From: Tetradesmus obliquus
Taxonomy: Eukaryota; Chlorophyta; Chlorophyceae; Sphaeropleales; Scenedesmaceae
Reading direction: 5' to 3'
NCBI GenBank assembly: GCA_030272155.1
Contig: CP126202.1
Span: forward strand, 3,121,501-3,185,500
DNA: 64,000 bases
Shown here: positions 46,633 to 57,300 of the stretch, one piece after another
Layout of the letters: each line of letters starts with the position of its first letter
Numbering within the stretch: the first letter of the stretch is position 1
Notes under the pieces: model-generated
What the model was told of the DNA's origin: nothing
Databases searched by the model: none
What the model saw: only the letters and a program-made list of their open reading frames with translations
Program-made: the position numbers and the translations under genes

Positions 46633-47295
46633 GCGATGCTGGGCTCTGCTGAACAGCTCGAACAGGAATCATCAACATACCGGTTTAAATGTGCCAAATT
46701 GGCGTCACAGGTATAAGAATGAGTGCAGCGGAGCTATTGCTGGCTTGTAGCATAATAGCTGGCTGGGAAGGGCATCCATGGGTGCATGCTGCATGCGGTG
46801 GCTGCGACGTACAGCCGCTGTGGGCGGCTCAGTGTCCTTATGTGCAAGCTGGCTGACTGCGGTGATTTCCCCAAGGTGCAACATGATATGCTTGTCTCCG
46901 CTGCTAATTGGGCTGTGCTTGGAAGGTGTGGGTGGGGGGGAGGGGGGGGGGTAGTGCAGCGCGCTGTACATGTGCGCCCAGCACAGACCTGCCAGCTGCT
47001 GGCCAGCCAGGGTGCAGGCCATATGTCGATGTCACAGTGCAACAATTCTGAAATATCAGGACGTTCGCTCAGAGCATCGTTCTTTTACTTCAATGATCTG
47101 AGATTGACTCGAGAGCTTCTTCATCAACCGTACCTGAACTTCTGACCGAACCTCGGAGGTTGATTACGCCACCGCGTTCCTTCACAGTTGTGCTGAAGGC
47201 TTGTGACTGACCCACGACCATTTTGTTTTGGCTAAAATGAGGATTTTGTGCTTGTGTGCTGTGCAGGCTGCCAGGAGCCCCTGCTGGGATTCTGA
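46633..47295. other. Intergenic region with a G-rich run
   Basis: No gene supported. Plus-strand bases 46928-46950 are almost entirely G in runs of seven and nine, which could form a G-quadruplex. Confidence 0.5.
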
Positions 47296-47386
47296 CGTTG
47301 AGCGATGTGCTGCCTGTGACGTCCGTTGACGTGTCGCGCAGCGTGCGACACGTCAACGGACGTCACAGGCAGCACATCGCTCAACG
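47296..47386. repeat. Perfect 42-bp inverted repeat (long hairpin)
   Basis: Arms 47296-47337 and 47345-47386 are exact reverse complements over 42 bp, separated by the 7-base loop GCAGCGT. The arm starts CGTTGAGCGATGTGCTGCCT. The structure is strand-symmetric, so either transcript would fold. It is not within a recognised gene. Confidence 0.95.
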
Positions 47387-47621
47387 CTCGCTGCACGAAC
47401 TGGTCTAGCTTGCTGCAGAGGTATGCTAGCAACGTCGCAGTGTGTTTGCTGTACTGAGTGAATTGGTTGTCTTACGGCAGCAGTGTGCTTGGTCGCATTT
47501 CGCTGCAGTAGCAGCCGAACTACGCTGAGTTCTACAGTTTCAGGCCAAGTCGTGTCATAAATTCGTGCATTGAATCAGCGCAAGACCTTCAGCAGCGCGA
47601 ACCTCGCAGGTGAGCACCCGC

Positions 47622-47647
47622 AGACGATGGCAGATCTGCCATCGTCT
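47622..47647. repeat. Perfect 26-bp palindrome
   Basis: A 13-bp arm, AGACGATGGCAGA, is followed directly by its exact reverse complement, centred on AGATCT. Confidence 0.95.
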
Positions 47648-47953
47648 TTGTCTAGACAAACCGGTCGGCATCAGGTGCTCTTGAAAGCAGGCTGTTGCAC
47701 GCCATGCTTACAGCCAGAGGTGTGGCATGATACCAGCTACGACGCAGTAACATAGTTGACAGTGGGTTTGGGGGGCGGAATGCAGCTAGCAGACTGGTCT
47801 GTCTGGCGCTGCTCTCAGTACTAGTCGCCATACCTGACTTGCAATGGCTCACCAGCAGCGGCAGATAGCTGCCTGCGCGATCAAAGTCTGCAGACAGATT
47901 TGTGACTGACATTACTGCTGCTGCTGCTGCTGCTGCTGCATGGCCTGCCTCAG

Positions 47954-50265
47954 CTGCCGCTCATCACCCTGCTGCTCAGAATGGAGAGGGACCCCTCCAT
48001 GGATGATGCGGCTCCGCCCCATGAAGACCAGCCCAAGGCCCAGGTGCGGAAGAAGGCGGGCAACATACATTGTGCAAGTTACAAGGGGATGTAGCAGCAG
48101 CAGCAGCAGCCGCAGCCGCAGCCGCAGCAGCAGCCGTTGCAGCAGAACAGTCGTAGCAACAGCAGTAGCAGCAGCAGCAGCAGCAGCAGCTGCTGCAGCA
48201 GTGCATTGTGCTTGCTGTTGGGTGCCGATCCTTTGTACAGAACTGCAGATCACAGCTCACCAGGAATGCATTTTGGTGCTGTGCACGCTGACGTGCCAAA
48301 ATGCAGGTGATGAATGTGCACACACTCTTGCTGCAGCAGCAGTGTGCACCATATTGATCATTGTTTTGGCAGTTGCTCACAGCTGCAACCTGCACATGCT
48401 TGCAGGAGGCTGTGGCTGGCAAGGCAGGGACGCCTTCAACAACGGACAGCCAGCTAATCTCCAACTTGATTGCGTGCAGTCAGGTGCGGGATGGTGCGCT
48501 GTGGCCGTGAGCATCAGCAGCTGCGCAATTGCTACTACCTGCAACTGTATCAGCACTGCTTCGCCATCAGGCCTGTCGTGTGGAGGCTGCGCTGCGGCAT
48601 AACATCACAGCGAGAAGTGACTGTTGCAGGCACCTACCATGACAGCTACAAACAGTTGACAACACCACAAGATGCAGCACCCTCGGTATATCAATGTGAA
48701 TTGTGTGTCACCTGCACCCTGCCGCTGTTTGATTTTCAAGAGGATCGGGGGTGAACCCTAGCAAGGACGTAGTCTGCGCAATACTGCCTGACGCCATGAA
48801 ACCATTCGTTGCAACAGGACTTGTGATGCTGCTGAATGGTGACCTGCTCGCAGCAGGTGAGGGACAGGCATGTGCTGCAATCGCCTTGGTTTAAGCGTGA
48901 GGCGGCGGTGCCAGGTTGATGCAGCATGCATAGCGTATGAACATGCAGCGGGCTGAGACAGGGTGCTCTACCATAGTTTTGTACGTGTCCCTTTTCTTTT
49001 ATCGACCTGCTCCCCTTACTCTTGCTGCGCTGGCAATCCCTGTGCTTGCAAACCTGTGCAAACGGAAGTAAGCAGGCAGTTGACCATGTTGTGTGCCTTG
49101 CTCTTGTGCTCCTGCAGACTGTCGATCTTCACTTGGTGCTGCCGCTTTCTGTGCTTGGAGGACCTGTGCAGGTGCAAGGCAACCTACAGCCACTGACGCT
49201 CACATTTGTGTATGTAGTTAGTGATGCCGTGCATGTTTCTGGCGAGTCTGTGCTGACTTGCGCCGGTCACATCTGTTGTGCTGCCGCTGCTTGCAGCATC
49301 TCCCAAGGTGGCGATGGGGGAACATACAGACGGGCGCGCAACAGTTGTTGGCAGCGTGCTCAAACAGTACAGGGACTTCCGGCAGGTGGCTGTCGTGGCT
49401 TGTGCTCCTGCGGCAGACAGCAGCGCGGGTGCCGGCACACCTACAGAACGTTGCCGTGCTTCTGATACATTTGCTGCAACTTTTTCTTCTACAGGCATCA
49501 TGTGTGTTGGAAGGCAGAATTACGGGCAGGGCTGCACACAGCTGGGTGTCAGGAGTATGCATGATTCACATGCCAGCCGGCTGTGCTTTCCGACTGCGCA
49601 TTGCGACTGGCTGAGCATTGCTTGCCAAGCCACGCTTTGCCCCATATGCCCACCAACAAGCCCTGACCTTCGGTTTTCTGGAACGAAGAAAGTCTTTGTC
49701 AAAAGCCACTCAAAACACATGTGCCCTCTTGACCTTGCTACAAGCTGAAGAGGGCCTATGTGTTGTGAGTGGCTTTTGCTCGCTGGATGGCTGATAGCTG
49801 CTGTTGGTGTGATGTGCAGATTGTTGGTGGTGACAGCGTTAGGATGATCCTGAGCATAGCCACCAGCCAGCCACCTTTTGCATGTTGCGGTAGGGTAGAT
49901 GCTTAGAGTTGCTGCCAATGACAACAATTTGTGCTGCAGCCTGCAGACTGTGGTGTGGTTACGCTGCTGATGGAAGCTTTGGCAGCAGCTGCAGTTGCTC
50001 ATCGACGTATAGCTGTGTGCTGCTCATGCTACCCAGATGTGCCTGTGATGCCCTGCTTGAGCGCATGTCGTTTGTGCTGACATCCGCTGTGTGCCCTGCT
50101 TTCCATTGCAGCCTGTTTGGCGAGGACCTGTCACGGTACCTACTGCAGCACTACGGTGACCTGTGCGTGGTCGGCTGCAGTGATAGCCCGAAGGTTCAGA
50201 AGAATCAAAGCGTGATGACGCTGCTGCTGTCCAGCGTACCGCGCCCAGCGCCGCCCACGCAGTAG
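47954..50265 (+). CDS. Fragments of an unidentified multi-exon gene
   Basis: Several stretches look like exons with good acceptors and donors. 47954-48043 encodes LPLITLLLRMERDPSMDDAA before a GTGCGG donor. 48406-48483 encodes EAVAGKAGTPSTTDSQLISN before GTGCGG. A segment from 49119 reads TVDLHLVLPLSVLGGPVQ. The block 49296-49500 is open in two frames, one reading NIQTGAQQLLAACSN then HLQNVAVLLIHLLQLFLLQ. A segment from about 50112 to the TAG at 50263-50265 encodes SLFGEDLSRYLLQHYGDLCV. I do not recognise the family, phases do not close across the middle, and a complete model could not be built. An alpha-helical repeat protein is possible. Confidence 0.33.
49430..49580 (+). repeat. Single diverged copy of the 179-bp satellite unit
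   Basis: CAGAACGTTGCCGTGCTTCT, CATTTGCTGCAAC, TTCTACAGGCAT, CAGGGCTGCACACAGCTGG and TGTCAGGAG occur here in the same order and spacing as in the array that begins 4.8 kb downstream. The copy lacks the GTATGG insert after CTGCAAC that array units carry, and it sits in sequence that otherwise looks exonic or intronic. Confidence 0.88.
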
Positions 50266-50352
50266 ATGAGCAGCCAGTGCAGTCCGCTGCCACCTGCCGC
50301 TGTTGAATGGTGGTGCAGCTCACCCTCGGCGGCAAGTGATGCTGCACGCGTG

Positions 50353-50730
50353 CAGCAGCTGGAGGCCCTGCCCGGCAGCGTGGCTGCTGCATGTGCGCAG
50401 CAGCTGGAGGCCTTGCGCGGCAACCTGGCTGCTGCACGTACTCAGCAGCTGGAGGCCCTGCGCGGCAACCTGGCTGCTGCATGTGTGTGCGCAGCAGCTG
50501 GAGGCCCTGCGCGGCAACCTGGCTGCTGCATGTGTGTGCGCAGCAGCTGGAGGCCCTGCCCGGCAACCTGGCTGCTGCATGTGTGTACGCAGCAGCTGGA
50601 GGCCTTGCGCGGCAACCTGGCTGCTGCATGTGTGTGCGCAGCAGCTGGAGGCCCTGCCCGGCAGCGTGGCTGCTGCATGTGCGCAGCAGCTGGAGGCCCT
50701 GCCCGGCAGCGTGGCTGCTGCTGGCGGTGC
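50353..50730 (+). repeat. Eight-unit 45/49-bp minisatellite encoding QQLEAL-type repeats
   Basis: Units begin with CAGCAGCTGGAGGCC near 50353, 50398, 50443, 50492, 50541, 50590, 50639 and 50684. Spacings are 45, 45, 49, 49, 49, 49 and 45. A 45-bp unit encodes QQLEALRGNLAAACA. The 49-bp units carry a GTGT insertion that shifts frame each time. The plus-strand frame starting at 50266 is open throughout but changes register, so a translated protein repeat is doubtful. Confidence 0.92.
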
Positions 50731-51329
50731 AGATAAGTAGCTGCTACAGAGTTCTGTGTGTGATATGAGTTGTGCTTGTGTGCTCCATTCGGCACCATGG
50801 TGGTGGTGGTGCAAGCCATTCTGGTGGCCAGTCAGGCTACATGTGCTGGTAGTGTGGCACTTATGTTGTGAGCTGCAGCACATGCAGCAGCAGCAGCAGC
50901 AGCCGCCGCCGAGGTTGCCTTGCTCCTGTGCAGCGCCAAACTCATGCCCTGCAAGCTGTAGAGCAGGCTGGCTCTCGGGGTGCTGTGTTTTCAAAAACTG
51001 ATTCATCTACATGCAGCCGTAGCTGAAGTAACTGCTTGGTGCTGCGTCTTGCTGAAGCGATGGCAGCAGCTGCTGTGAGAATGTGGATTTGCGCTGTGTG
51101 CCCGCAGTGCAGCTGGCATGGCATAAGCACAGCGCATTTGGTGTTTTCAGCTGGTGTGGGGTGTGCAAAGGGTGCTGGGGTTTGTGTTTCACTGCTGGTT
51201 TTTAGGGCGCAAGCCATGCAGCATGCATGTGTGAAGGGTGCAGCTGACCATGCCGCTGCGGTTTGTGGTGAAAGCATCAAGCTAGCTGGGAGGGCAGGCC
51301 CCCAAGACATCTGTGTGGCTGCACGAGTT

Positions 51330-51890
51330 TTGGTGTGCCGGGTGCGAGGAGCAGGTGCAGGCTGGTGGTGTCGTTTGCCAGGTTCTAAGCTACTGTTGGC
51401 ACAGCAGGCGTTGTGCTGAGAGTTGTCGGAGCTCTTTGCTCTGCCACCCTGCTGCATGTGGCTGTGGTGAGGGCAGCAGCAGCTGTGACAGTGTAGGTTT
51501 GTGCTGTAGGGGTTTTGGTGTGCTGAGGAGCAGGTGCAGGCTGTTGGTGTCGTTTGCCAGGTTTCAAGCTACTATGCCACAGCACGCAGTGTGCTGAGTG
51601 TTGTCAGACCTCTTTGCTCTGCCGCCCTGCTGCATGTGGTTGTGGTGACTGCAGCAGCAGTTGTGACAGTGTAGGTTTGTGCTGCATGACGGTTGGTGTG
51701 CTCGTTGCGAGGAGCAGGTGCAGGCTGGTGGTGTCGTTTGCCGGGTTTAAGCTACTATGCCACAGCAGGCATTGTGCTGAGAGTTGTCGGAGCTCTTTGC
51801 TCTGCCACCCTGCAGCTGCTGCATGTGGTTTGTGGTGACGGCAGCAGCAGCTGTGACAGTGTAGCTCTGTGCTACGTGGCTGCAGAGCTG
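51330..51890 (+). repeat. Three-unit ~180-bp tandem repeat
   Basis: GAGGAGCAGGTGCAGG recurs near 51346, 51525 and 51709. Each is followed by GTGTCGTTTGCC, AAGCTACT, a TTGTCGGAGCTCTTTGCTCT block, CTGCATGTGG and GCTGTGACAGTGTAG. Periods are 179 and 184 bp. The sequence is unrelated to the main satellite. Partial relatives extend toward 51,050. No gene is supported in 50,730-52,220. Confidence 0.87.
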
Positions 51891-52220
51891 CTGGCGTTGA
51901 AAGTAGCAGCACAATTGGTTTAGTCAGCAGCGTGATGCCTGCACTGGTTGCTGAGGTTGTTGTTTGGCTGTTGGTGTTGCGTGCACAAGCCATGCAGTAT
52001 ATCTCAAAGATGTGTGCACGCTCCAAATTGTGGCTGATTCAGATTTCACGTGAGCCACATATATGACATGCATATAGCTCAGCCGCAGTTTAGCCGCAGC
52101 TAGGTGACACTCAAAGCAGCTGCTGCTGTGAGGTGGATGCTGCTTCGAGCATCTGTTGTAGTCAGGGTGTAGATGCAGGGTATTGCCAACACCCGCAGGT
52201 CCATGCTGCATGAATTGCAG

Positions 52221-52910
52221 GGCGATCTTGCTGGAATTCAACGCTTATAGGACATCAGACGCAATAGGACATGAGACGCAGCTTATCGTCAGCCTGCGGG
52301 CCGTAGAAGGTAGGATGCCTTTGTGTTGGTTGAGTTTTCAGGAGAGGCAGGTGCATATCTTCAAATGAAGAATCTTGAAAGGGTGTTCAAAGGCCTTCTT
52401 GATAACACATGTTGGGAGGTGCGTGCTGTGCCTGTATGGTGCTCTGCGTGTACAGTTGCTGCTGGCTGCGCTTTGTCGGAGCATGTTGTGCTGTGCAGCT
52501 GTAGGTGTGTATTGTACTCGAGTTTTGTAGCTTGCAGGAACACATCGCTGCAGCTGTGTGTTGTTCAAGCGTGTGCATTGTTTACCTGCCACGCTTGTGG
52601 TGCGTGCAGGCAGCCTTAGCTGACCATCATGTTGGCTGTTGTTGTGCATGTGAGGTGGGTTTTCATATGCTAAGGCTGGGCTGATGGCTAATGTCATCAT
52701 GTGTGCAGCTGCCGAGTGCAGTGTGCGTGAAAAATGCAGAAGATCAGCTTTTGACAGCGGGCAGCTGCGCATGCATTCCTCAATCCAGTGTGCGCAGAGT
52801 TAACCGGGCAGCTTATGTGGTGTCATGTGCAGGGTAAGGTGCGGGAGGAGTGCTGCATGCACCTCAAATTTGGAAATGCTGCTGGTGCGCAGCCACTTGG
52901 GGCTGTGGCA
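52221..52910 (+). CDS. Three linked candidate exons of an unidentified gene
   Basis: Exon 52221-52309 (AILLEFNAYRTSDAIGHETQ, then LIVSLRAVE) ends in phase 1 before GTAGGA. It joins exon 52342-52418 (GEAGAYLQMKNLERVFKG, then LLDNTCWE), which ends in phase 0 before GTGCGT. That joins an exon from 52833 (GKVREECCMHLKFGNAAG) ending near 52910 at a GTAAGG donor. The phases agree and the composition is protein-like, not low-complexity. The first intron would be only 32 nt, which is a weakness. It may be the continuation of the gene fragments at 48-50 kb. Family unknown. Confidence 0.4.
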
Positions 52911-52914
52911 ACCC

Positions 52915-54356
52915 GTAAGGCTCGGACAAAGTGGCTGCTGCCCCTTTTTGTCTCGTTACTGCGGCGCTGCTGCTGCTGCTGCTGTTGCTGTTGCTGCTGA
53001 CCTCCTGACTGCTGGTGGTGTGGCGGCAGGCATGTGTGGCATTTGGCAGCGGCTGGGCAGGCTTGCAGCTGGGTGTGCGACTGGGGCGAACATGTGCATG
53101 GTTCATGAGCTTGGTGAACCAGCATGATACATATGAGTGCTTGGGTGTTGCGGCCCACAGCTGTGCTGCCTCTGACTGTTTCAACATGTGTCTGTGTTTT
53201 GCTTTCATTGTCTGCATTATGCTGTGCTGCAGTTGCTAATCGTGGCTGGTCTGCAGGCCCACATCACATGGTGTGTATTATGTGCACCTGCATGCAGAGC
53301 GCAAAGGCATGCATGCATGCTGTAATGCATGACCGCTGCAAGGCGTGGCTTCATGGTGTTGGCGGGTACTGTCACCGCCATTTGCGCATTTGCTGCTGTG
53401 CATGGAAGGACGCAGGCTGGGGATCCCTAGTTGCAGGGCAGCATTTTGAGAGAGGATAGTTACATGTGGGTCCTGGCACGATCTTGGATGGTATGAGCCA
53501 CAACAGGTTGAACGGTTGGTACGAAACATGTCATGCATGCACCAATGCATGCATCAACGTACAATGCCTGGCCTTGGCCTGCGTACTGGTGCGTCTCTAC
53601 AGCAGTTGTCTTAGCCGACAACGCTGCGCGGGTCGCCCGGTTGAAGCCATCTGCACCGAAGTGCATTGTTGAATTGTTGCAGAACTGGAGTGCACTACCT
53701 GTCATGACTGCTCAACTGTGCTATGTAGCTAGACTTTTTATGTCGTACTGTGAGGTCCGCTGTAAACAAGGTGTTGCTGCCACGACCTGCCAGGCCATCC
53801 AGTGGATGTAAGCGTGTCGTGCACATGCCAGTGGCACATCCAGGTGTGCAAAATGCCTGTGCACATATCACTGCGTACAGAATGCAACATACTGCATGGC
53901 CCCGGCACTCTATGCAGAGGTTTGCGTGATGGACGCAGCATGTGGCAGTGAATATCCTTTATGTGCAGTATGATGCAAGAATACTGTTCCGCTAGATAGG
54001 CGATGCAACCACCCCCCCTCAACATCAGCCTTCAGTAGTAGTCGCAGGTGATCAAGCACAACGATGGTGAAATCTCGCGTACACTTGCATGTAGACAGTA
54101 GCACCTGCGCAAGCACATCGTCAGTAGCAAGACAATGGCGCATTGCAAGGTTACCAACTCATATGGGCCAGCTGCAGACATCAGCCCATTAGCAGGTGGC
54201 AATGAATCATTGCCTGATGGCTCTGCAACTTTACAACGATAAGCCATGTCATGATCGAAGCTCAAATAACAGCCACTGCCTCCAATGCAGCGCATGTACA
54301 CCATAATTGCCACCGGTACCAATGTGAGACACTTCTGACTCAGGTGGGTTGTCACT
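52915..54356. other. Interval before the satellite array, no supportable gene
   Basis: Contains a CTG/TTG-rich stretch at 52,965-53,000 and several open frames without family similarity. A possible exon-like stretch near 53,610-53,700 (ARVARLKPSAPKCIVELLQ) has no matching partner. Confidence 0.4.
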
Positions 54357-57300
54357 CGGGCGGGCCATCACACGCCAACTTAGCATGCATGACAAGCATC
54401 ACCTGGTAGGCAAGAAAAACGTTGCCGCGCTTCTAACTCATTTGCTGCAACCAGCTATGGTTCTGTTTCCTACAGGCATGAGGTGTTTCGAAAGATGGAA
54501 TGGCAGGCGGAGCTGCACACAGCTGGATGTCGAGAGCGTGCACTATCACACGCCGGATCAGCATGCATGACAAGCAGCGGCCCGGCGCGCATGCAGAACG
54601 TTGCCGTGCTTTGGATTCATTTGCCGCAACCAGGTATGGGTCTTTTTTCTACAGGCATGAGATGTTTGAAAAGATGGAATGACAGGCAGGGCTGCACACG
54701 GCTGCATGTCAGGAGCGGGCACTATCACATGCCGGCTCAGCATCATGACCAGCAGCGGCCCGGCACGCATGCAGAACGTTGCCGTGCTTCGGATTCATTT
54801 GCTGCAACCAGGTATGGTTCTTTTTCCTACAGGCATGAGGTGATTGAAAAGATGGAATGACAGGCAGGGCTGCACACAGCTGGATGTCAGGAGCGGGCAC
54901 TATCACAAGCCGGCTCAGCATGCATGACCAGCAGCGGCCCGGCACGCATGCAGAACGTTGCTGTGCTTTGGATTCATTTGCCGCAACCAGGTATGGGTCT
55001 TTTTTCTACAGGCATGAGATGTTTGAAAAGATGGAATGACAGGCAGGGCTGCACACACCTGGATGTCAGGAGCGGGCACTATCACATGCCGGCTCAGCAT
55101 CATGACCAGCAGCGGCCCGGCACGCATGCAGAACGCTGCCGTGCTTCGGATTCATTTGCTGCAACCAGGTATGGTTCTTTTTCCTACAGGCATGAGGTGA
55201 TTGAAAAGATGGAATGACAGGCAGGGCTGCACACAGCTGGATGTCAGGAGCGGGCACTATCACACGCCGGCTCAGCATGCATGACCAGCAGCGGCCCGGC
55301 ACGCATGCAGAACGTTGCTGTGCTTTGGATTTATTTGCCGCAACCAGGTATGGGTCTTTTTTCTACAGGCATGAGATGTTTGAAAAGATGGAATGACAGG
55401 CAGGGCTGCACACACCTGCATGTCAGGAGCGGGCACTATCACATGCCGGCTCAGCATCATGACCAGCAGCGGCCCGGCACGCATGCAGAACGTTGCCGTG
55501 CTTCGGATTCATTTGCTGCAACCAGGTATGGTTCTTTTTCCTACAGGCATGAGGTGATTGAAAAGATGGAATGACAGGCAGGGCTGCACACAGCTGGATG
55601 TCAGGAGCGGGCACTATCACACGCCGGCTCAGCATGCATGACCAGCAGCGGCCCAACACGCATGCAGAACGTTGCTGTGCTTTGGATTCATTTGCCGCAA
55701 CCAGGTATGGGTCTTTTTTCTACAGGCATGAGATGTTTGAAAAGATGGAATGACAGGCAGGGCTGCACACGGCTGCATGTCAGGAGCGGGCACTATCACA
55801 CGCCGGCTCAGCATCATGACCAGCAGCGGCCCGGCACGCATGCAGAACGTTGCCGTGCTTTGGATTCATTTGCTGCAACCAGTTATGATTCTTTTCCCTA
55901 CAGGCATGAGGTGATTGAAAAGATGGAATGACAGGCAGGGCTGCACACAGCTGGATGCCAGGAGCAGGCACTATCACATGCCGGCTCAGCATCATGACCA
56001 GCAGCGGCCCGGCACGCATGCAGAACGTTGCCGTGCTTCGGATTCATTTGCTGCAACCAGGTATGGTTCTTTTTCCTACAGGCATGAGGTGATTGAAAAG
56101 ATGGAATGACAGGCAGGGCTGCACACAGCTGGATGTCAGGAGCGGGCACTATCACACGCCGGCTCAGCATGCATGACCAGCAGCGGCCCAACACGCATGC
56201 AGAACGTTGCTGTGCTTTGGATTCATTTGCCACAACCAGGTATGGGTCTTTTTTCTACAGGCATGAGATGTTTGAAAAGATGGAATGACAGGCAGGGCTG
56301 CACACACCTGGATGTCAGGAGCGGGCACTATCACACGCCGGCTCAGCATCATGACCAGCAGCGGCCCGGCACGCATGCAGAACGTTGCCGTGCTTTGGAT
56401 TCATTTGCTGCAACCAGTTATGATTCTTTTCCCTACAGGCATGAGGTGATTGAAAAGATGGAATGACAGGCAGGGCTGCACACAGCTGGATGTCAGGAGC
56501 GGGCACTATCACACGCCGGCTCAGCATGCATGACCAGCAGCGGCCCGGCACGCATGCAGAACGCTGCCGTGCTTCGGATTCATTTGCTGCAACCAGGTAT
56601 GGTTCTTTTTCCTACAGGCATGAGGTGTTTGAAAAGATGGAATGACAGGCAGGGCTGCACACAGCTGGATGCCAGGAGCAGGCACTAACACATGCCGGCT
56701 CAGCATGCATGACCAGCAGCGGCCCGGCACGCATGCAGAACGTTGCCGTGCTTTGGATTCATTTGCCGCAACCAGGTATAGGTCCTTTTCCTACAGGCAT
56801 GAGATGTTTGAAAAGATGGAATGACAGGCAGGGCTGCACACAGCTGGATGTCAGGAGCGGGCGCTAATCACAAGCCGGCTCAGCATGCATAACAATCAGC
56901 GGCCCGGCACGCATGCAGAACGCTGCCGTGCTTCGGATTCATTTGCTGCAACCAGGTATGGTTCTTTTTCCTACAGGCATGACGTGTTTGAAAAGATGGA
57001 ATGACAGGCAGGGCTGCACACAGCTGGATGCCAGGAGCAGGCACTAACACATGCCGGCTCAGCATGCATGACCAGCAGCGGCCCGGCACGCATGCAGAAC
57101 GTTGCCGTACTTTGGATTCATTTGCCGCAACCAGGTATGGGTCCTTTTCCTACAGGCATGAGATGTTTGAAAAGATGGAATGACAGGCAGGGCTGCACAC
57201 ACCTGGATGTCAGGAGCGGGCACTATCACATGCCGGCTCAGCATCATGACCAGCAGCGGCCCGGCACGCATGCAGAACGTTGCCGTGCTTCGGATTCATT

